Source: Devosia epidermidihirudinis (GTDB lineage Bacteria; Pseudomonadota; Alphaproteobacteria; Rhizobiales; Devosiaceae). From it: DNA of 64,000 nt. The notes under the pieces were generated by a model. That model had not been told where the DNA came from. It ran no database searches and saw nothing but the letters and a program-made list of their open reading frames with translations. The stretch spans positions 86,062 through 150,061 of the forward strand of contig NZ_LANJ01000001.1 of NCBI RefSeq assembly GCF_000971295.1, read 5' to 3'. The position numbers were made by a program, and so were the translations under genes. Shown here piece after piece: positions 60,151 to 64,000 of the stretch. Position 1 is the first letter of the stretch. Every line of letters begins with the position of its first letter.

Positions 60151-61122
60151 ATGGAAAAGCGGCCACAACTAGACATTCTGCTGTGTGCCCCGCGCGGTTT
60201 CTGCGCCGGGGTGGATCGTGCCATCCAGATTGTGGAGCTGGCGCTCGAGAAATATGGCGCGCCCGTCTATGTGCGTCACGCCATCGTGCACAACAAATAC
60301 GTGGTGGATGGCCTGCGCGAAAAGGGCGCGATCTTCGTTGAGGAACTCAGCGAGATCCCCGAGACCGGGGCCCCCGTCGTGTTCTCGGCCCACGGCGTTC
60401 CCAAATCGGTTCCGGCCGACGCGCGCAGCCGCAACATGTTCTTCCTCGATGCGACCTGCCCGCTCGTGAGCAAGGTTCACGTCGAGGCCCAACGCCATTA
60501 CGCCGAAGGTCACGAAATCGTGCTCATTGGCCACAAGGGTCACCCTGAAGTCGTTGGCACGATGGGCCAACTGCCACCCGGGGCGATCACGCTGGTCGAA
60601 ACCGTTGCTGACGCCATGGTGTTCGAGCCGCGCGACGCCGGCACTCTCGCCTTCGTGACCCAGACCACGCTGTCGGTCGATGACACCCGCGAGATCGTTG
60701 CCGCCCTGCAGTCGCGCTTCCCGGCCATCAATGGCCCGCATAAGGAAGACATCTGCTACGCCACGACCAATCGGCAGGAGGCCATCAAGGCCGTCGCCCC
60801 CGAGGTTGACGCGATGATCGTCGTGGGGTCGTCCAATTCCTCCAATTCGCTGCGTCTGGTGGAAGTCGCCGAACGCGCGGGTTGCAAGGTGTCGATGCTG
60901 GTCGACCGGGCCTCAGAGATCGACTGGAGCCGGCTCGAAGGCATCAAGTCGCTTGGCGTTTCCGCCGGCGCCTCTGCACCCGAAAAGCTCGTCGACGAGG
61001 TTATCGAAGCCTTCGCCCAGCGCTATGACATCAAGGTCGAAGCGCGGGTCACGGCCAAGGAGAACATTGCCTTCAACATCCCGCGTGAACTGCGCACCAT
61101 CGAAGCATCAGTCGCGCGATGA
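60151..61122 (+). CDS. ispH: 4-hydroxy-3-methylbut-2-enyl diphosphate reductase
   Basis: The 323-residue protein has the three Fe-S Cys ligands at C18 (PRGFCAGV), C103 ([11 protein letters not shown]) and C202 ([11 protein letters not shown]), plus substrate-contacting [26 protein letters not shown] and [13 protein letters not shown]. It makes IPP and DMAPP as the last step of the non-mevalonate isoprenoid route in the cytoplasm. Its stop overlaps the GNAT start by 4 nt. Confidence 0.97.
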   Translation: MEKRPQLDILLCAPRGFCAGVDRAIQIVELALEKYGAPVYVRHAIVHNKYVVDGLREKGAIFVEELSEIPETGAPVVFSAHGVPKSVPADARSRNMFFLDATCPLVSKVHVEAQRHYAEGHEIVLIGHKGHPEVVGTMGQLPPGAITLVETVADAMVFEPRDAGTLAFVTQTTLSVDDTREIVAALQSRFPAINGPHKEDICYATTNRQEAIKAVAPEVDAMIVVGSSNSSNSLRLVEVAERAGCKVSMLVDRASEIDWSRLEGIKSLGVSAGASAPEKLVDEVIEAFAQRYDIKVEARVTAKENIAFNIPRELRTIEASVAR

Positions 61123-61649
61123 GCGATCTGACGCTGCTCGAAACCGATCGTCTGGTCCTCTCCGGCTGGACGCTCGATCAGATCGATGACCTTGTGCGCC
61201 TGCATGGCGATCCCAATGTGTCGCGTTATCTGAGCGTTTCGGGTGCCCCCTGGACCCAAGATCAGGCCCGGACCGCCATCGAGGGCTGGATCGCTCTGTT
61301 CCAGTCCCGCCGGCTGGGCAAGCTCCGCGTTACCCGCAAATCGGACGGCGCCTTCATTGGCCGTGCCGGCTACGGCATCTACACGCCCACTGGCGAGCCC
61401 GAGATCGGCTTTGCGTTCTTTGCTGACCAACAGGGGCAAGGCTATGCGACCGAAGCCGCTTCAGCTCTGCGCGACTGGATGTTCCGCGAGACCGACGCGC
61501 CCCATTTCATCGGCTTTGCCGACACCCGAAACGCCCCCTCGCTGGCCGTGCTGCGCAAGATCGGCATGACACCAACGGCGGTAGAGGTCGAGCCATACGG
61601 ATTGCTCTGCCAGTTCCACACCTACGAGCGCCCCATAGCCCATGTCTGA
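61119..61649 (+). CDS. GNAT-family N-acetyltransferase (RimJ/RimL-like)
   Basis: The 176-residue protein fits the ribosomal-protein-alanine-type GNATs: [13 protein letters not shown] at the start, [23 protein letters not shown] in pieces ([10 protein letters not shown]), and the acetyl-CoA loop [17 protein letters not shown]. The target is unknown. The gene stands between ispH and rnhA, where many rhizobia carry thrB (homoserine kinase). It is coupled to both by short overlaps. Confidence 0.88.
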   Translation: MSDLTLLETDRLVLSGWTLDQIDDLVRLHGDPNVSRYLSVSGAPWTQDQARTAIEGWIALFQSRRLGKLRVTRKSDGAFIGRAGYGIYTPTGEPEIGFAFFADQQGQGYATEAASALRDWMFRETDAPHFIGFADTRNAPSLAVLRKIGMTPTAVEVEPYGLLCQFHTYERPIAHV

Positions 61650-62088
61650 CCTTGTTATCATCCACACCGACGGCGCCTGTTCGGGCAATCCCGGCCCTGG
61701 CGGCTGGGGTGCGATCCTGCAATATGGCGACAAGACCAAGGAATTGTGCGGCGGCGAAGCGTTGACCACCAATAACAAGATGGAGCTGACCGCCGCCATC
61801 GAAGCGCTCAACGCGCTCAAACGCCCCTGCAATGTCGAGCTGCACACCGATAGCCAATACGTCAAAAACGGCGTCCAGAGCTGGATGCATGGCTGGAAGC
61901 GCAATGGCTGGAAGACCGCCGACAAGAAGCCGGTCAAAAACCTCGAACTCTGGCAAGCTCTAGACGAAGCCACCAAGCGCCACACCATCGAGTGGAAATG
62001 GGTCAAGGGCCACGCCGGTCACGAACTCAATGAACGCGCCGACCAGCTCGCCAACGAAGGCATGGCCCCGTTCAAGGGTAAGCGCTGA
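61642..62088 (+). CDS. rnhA: Ribonuclease HI
   Basis: At 148 residues this has the normal length for RNase HI. The catalytic residues are all present: D10 ([11 protein letters not shown]), E48 ([13 protein letters not shown]), D70 (LHTDSQYV), H124 (VKGHAGH) and D134 (NERADQLAN). The basic helix [19 protein letters not shown] is intact. It removes RNA from RNA-DNA hybrids. Overlaps the GNAT gene by 8 nt. Confidence 0.96.
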   Translation: MSDLVIIHTDGACSGNPGPGGWGAILQYGDKTKELCGGEALTTNNKMELTAAIEALNALKRPCNVELHTDSQYVKNGVQSWMHGWKRNGWKTADKKPVKNLELWQALDEATKRHTIEWKWVKGHAGHELNERADQLANEGMAPFKGKR

Positions 62089-62090
62089 CG

Positions 62091-62124
62091 TTTCTCACCT
62101 CTCCCCCAAGGGAGAGGTGAGAAA
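62091..62124. terminator. Hairpin of the CTCTCCC repeat family, probable terminator
   Basis: TTTCTCACCTCTCCC and GGGAGAGGTGAGAAA form a perfect 15-bp stem with loop CCAA, 3 nt after the rnhA stop and just before the convergent DUF808 gene end. Long A/T ends on both sides allow termination in either direction. It belongs to the same repeat family as 45526-45545. Confidence 0.7.
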
Positions 62125-62129
62125 ACCCA

Positions 62130-63110
62130 TCACGCCCGCTGCGGCAGCAGGCCCTTAATCCCGTTCCACAGCGGCGCCACGACATAACCGGCCACGGGAA
62201 TCAGTAGCGCGCCGAGGATTAATCCACCGATGCCGTCGACCAGTGCGGTCACGAACCAGCCGGCAAAGCCTGCGATCGAAGGGAATGCGTGCAGCGCCCA
62301 TTCGGAGGCGGCTTCCACGATATGCTCGGGCGCGGTAATGCCAAAGCTAACAAGGCCGTGGGCCACGATGCCACCGCCCACCCAGATCATCGCGGCCGTG
62401 CCGACCACGCCCAACACCTGCATGAACACCGGCATGCCCCGTACCAGCCCCCGGCCAAAGCCCCGGCCCGCGCCGGTGCGGCCATGCTCGGCCAGCCACA
62501 GGCCAGCATCATCCGCTTTGACGATCAGCGCCACGCCGCCATAGACGGCCACGGTGATGCCGATACCGACGATCGCCAGGATGATGGCGCGGGTCCAGAT
62601 ATCGCCAGCGTCGATCGCCGCCAGCGCGATGGTCATGATCTCGGCAGAGAGGATGAAATCGGTCTTGATGGCCCCGGCCACTTTTTCTTCCTCAAGGCTC
62701 GTCGCCGAAAGTGCCGCAGGTTCCAACGAAGCCTCATGCGCCTCGGCATCGTGCGGCCGCAGCGCGTGATAGACCTTCTCAGCGCCCTCATAGCAAAGAT
62801 AGGCGCCGCCAAACATCAGCAGCGGCGTGATGGCCCAGGGCAAAAAATAGCTCAGGATCAGCGCGGCGGGCAAAAGGAAGATCAGCTTGTTCTTGATCGA
62901 GCCCCAGGCAATTTTGCCAACAATGGGCAGCTCGCGATCAGCGGTGAAACCATCAACATAGCGCGGGGTCACCGCAGCATCATCAATCACCGCGCCAGCG
63001 GCCTTGACGCCCGCCCTGGCCGCCTGCCCCGCAATATCGTCAAGCGAGGCTGCCGCCACCTTGACCAGTCCCGCGACATCATCGAGCAGAGCAAGCAGGC
63101 CGACACTCAT
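62130..63110 (-). CDS. DUF808 family membrane protein (YedI-like)
   Basis: The 326-residue protein starts MSVGLLALLDDVAGLVKVAAASLDDIAGQA (in part), the DUF808 opening. TPRYVDGFTADRELPIVGKIAWGSIKNKL follows in pieces, and then several membrane segments with GGAYLCYEGAEKVYH and, toward the end, IGGLILGALLIPVAGYVV. DUF808/YedI proteins are inner-membrane proteins of unknown function. The gene is convergent with rnhA. Confidence 0.88.
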   Translation of the reverse strand: MSVGLLALLDDVAGLVKVAAASLDDIAGQAARAGVKAAGAVIDDAAVTPRYVDGFTADRELPIVGKIAWGSIKNKLIFLLPAALILSYFLPWAITPLLMFGGAYLCYEGAEKVYHALRPHDAEAHEASLEPAALSATSLEEEKVAGAIKTDFILSAEIMTIALAAIDAGDIWTRAIILAIVGIGITVAVYGGVALIVKADDAGLWLAEHGRTGAGRGFGRGLVRGMPVFMQVLGVVGTAAMIWVGGGIVAHGLVSFGITAPEHIVEAASEWALHAFPSIAGFAGWFVTALVDGIGGLILGALLIPVAGYVVAPLWNGIKGLLPQRA

Positions 63111-63175
63111 GGAGAGTTCCTTTGGTAGCGCCGTGTTGATTTTGCATTGGCGCGCAAGAAGCGCAACATGGCTTG

Positions 63176-63517
63176 ATGTTCAAACACTTGATCATCGCCA
63201 CGCTCGCGATTGCAGCGCTAACGGCGCCAGCCATTGCCCAGTTCCCGCCGCCGGGCATTTATGCCTGCGTCACAGCGGATAACGCCGCCTTCGGCACCCT
63301 CACCCTGCTCGTGGCGGGGGATTATGATTTCAAATCCACTGTGATCCCGAGCGGTAGAGGCCAGGTCGCCTCCGCAGGCCCCAGCGTCAACGCGCTCACT
63401 GGCCCATTGGCCGATATCCATCTGACCGGCAGCTTCTCCACCAACGCCCATGGCGAAGCGGTGTTCATCTTCGACAGCGACAAGGGACGCCTGCAATGCG
63501 CCCTGCCGACCGAATGA
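63176..63517 (+). CDS. Small secreted protein of unknown function
   Basis: The ATG of MFKHLIIATLA gives 113 residues; a TTG just before it is also in frame. A signal peptide ends near PAIAQ, and the mature part begins FPPPGIYACVTADN and has two Cys (YACVTAD and RLQCAL) likely in a disulfide, with beta-rich sequence between. No family is recognised. It is the last gene before the repeat-filled window end. Confidence 0.65.
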   Translation: MFKHLIIATLAIAALTAPAIAQFPPPGIYACVTADNAAFGTLTLLVAGDYDFKSTVIPSGRGQVASAGPSVNALTGPLADIHLTGSFSTNAHGEAVFIFDSDKGRLQCALPTE

Positions 63518-63527
63518 GGCCCCATCA

Positions 63528-63721
63528 GACCTCATGGTGAGCCCGTCGAACCATGAGGTCGGGCACACATCCAGTCACGCCCGCGTCCTTCGACAATTCA
63601 GGATGAGGGCTACTGATGATGCATGTATCCACCACGTCGCGCTGGGCGGAATTCCGCCATCTCTCCCACCCACCGCCGCTGCCCGCGGACTTGATCCGCG
63701 GGTCACTGTCAGCACGGCAGA
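63528..63721. repeat. Composite repeat unit A of a tandem duplication
   Basis: This unit combines the GACCTC..GAGGTC palindrome family, a CCTTCGACAA..TCAGGATGAGG arm, a GATGCATGTATCCACC stretch, and a CCCGCGGA-CTTGA-TCCGCGGG hairpin. It matches unit B at 63806-64000 in the same order, 278 bp apart. Between the units lies another CCCTCGGA-TCAAG-TCCGAGGG hairpin (63734-63754). No gene is seen from 63518 to the window end. Confidence 0.8.
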
Positions 63722-63754
63722 TGCGGAAAATGGCCCTCGGATCAAGTCCGAGGG
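63682..63754. repeat. Pair of CGGA..TCCG hairpins (repeat family 5)
   Basis: CCCGCGGA-CTTGA-TCCGCGGG (63682-63702) and CCCTCGGA-TCAAG-TCCGAGGG (63734-63754) repeat the two-hairpin layout seen at 52156-52227. The loops are complementary, so the pair forms one larger imperfect palindrome. Confidence 0.75.
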
Positions 63755-63805
63755 CAGTACGGTGTAAAGCTTAGCGAACGCGGCCAGACGCATCTGCCGC
63801 ATTGA

Positions 63806-64000
63806 GACCTCATGGTGAGCTTGTCGAACCACGAGGTCGGGACACGGATCCAGCCACGCCCTCGTCCTTCGACAAGCTCAGGATGAGGTCTACTCGTGAT
63901 GCATGTATCCACCACGTCGCGCTGGGCGGAATTCCCCCCCCCCCCCACCCCCCGCCGCCCCCCGCGGACTTAATCCGCGGGCCCCCCTCCGCGCCGCCCC
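63806..64000. repeat. Composite repeat unit B, with degraded end at the window edge
   Basis: Unit B follows unit A in order and spacing up to about 63934. Beyond that nearly every difference from unit A is a change to C, giving runs of C. This looks like poor base calls at a contig end rather than real sequence. Confidence 0.7.

Noticed and set aside
1..64000. CRISPR array, prophage, insertion sequence, integron or defence island
   Set aside because: I found no regularly spaced repeats, transposase, integrase, capsid, toxin-antitoxin or nuclease-helicase genes; the repeats present are dispersed palindromes.

Overview
The window reads as chromosomal DNA of an alphaproteobacterium of the order Hyphomicrobiales, plausibly Devosia or a close relative. 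Reasons: high GC, densely packed ATGA-overlapped operons, a peptide-type ABC importer beside an intracellular GH36 alpha-galactosidase (an arrangement known from rhizobia), the SRAP/NUDIX/TIGR02301 trio, neighbours usual for rhizobial xseB, tlyA, ispH and rnhA, and many palindromic intergenic repeats typical of the group. The genus is an inference. I see no phage, insertion sequence, CRISPR array, integron or plasmid backbone. The last ~65 bases look like a low-quality contig end.

Layout. 1-11.5 kb: alpha-galactoside uptake and catabolism. It holds an SBP, two permeases, two ATPases, a galactonate-dehydratase-like enolase, a cut SDR, alpha-galactosidase, mutarotase and a second SDR. Together they suggest import, cleavage, anomer conversion and oxidative (De Ley-Doudoroff type) breakdown of galactose. 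11.6-16.4 kb: RND efflux pump, adaptor and GbsR-type regulator. 16.9-24.5 kb: Na/Pi symporter with PhoU domain, TM2 protein, PNPOx-like protein, a secreted protein, a YbbA/YbbP-type ABC pair and a DUF606 pair. 24.7-28.9 kb: amino-acid-type ABC importer with an NtaA/SnaA-type flavin monooxygenase, possibly for an organosulfur compound. 29-29.3 kb: divergent tRNA-Gln(TTG) and tRNA-Pro(CGG).

29.5-40 kb: a sugar transferase, a CorC/HlyC-type CBS protein, several small proteins, a FhuF-like Fe-S protein, a spermidine-synthase-like protein, BioY, an MBL hydrolase, and a DUF1499/M48/DUF898 membrane group. 40-51.7 kb: housekeeping and repair genes: pdxH, a J-domain protein, an L-threonylcarbamoyladenylate synthase, an HDAC-family deacetylase, xseB, SCO, tlyA, aroC, a histidine phosphatase, a D-2-hydroxyacid dehydrogenase, hemerythrin, SRAP, NUDIX and TIGR02301. 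52-63.5 kb: a dihydroorotase-like amidohydrolase with an altered metal motif, ygfZ, an HD hydrolase, a SleB-type wall hydrolase, a VasI-motif secreted protein, a PPDK-like protein with an eroded ATP-binding half, ispH, GNAT, rnhA and DUF808. Gaps from 41.7 kb onward are filled by at least five families of palindromic repeats, ending in a ~195-bp tandem duplication at the window edge.

No obviously new system is present. The most unusual items are the PPDK-like protein, the dihydroorotase-like protein with Gln in place of the first metal His, gene swaps at two normally conserved neighbourhoods (dxs and thrB positions), the shared operator motif in the galactoside cluster, and the repeat families. 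All functional calls rest on reading motifs by eye; no database search was run.
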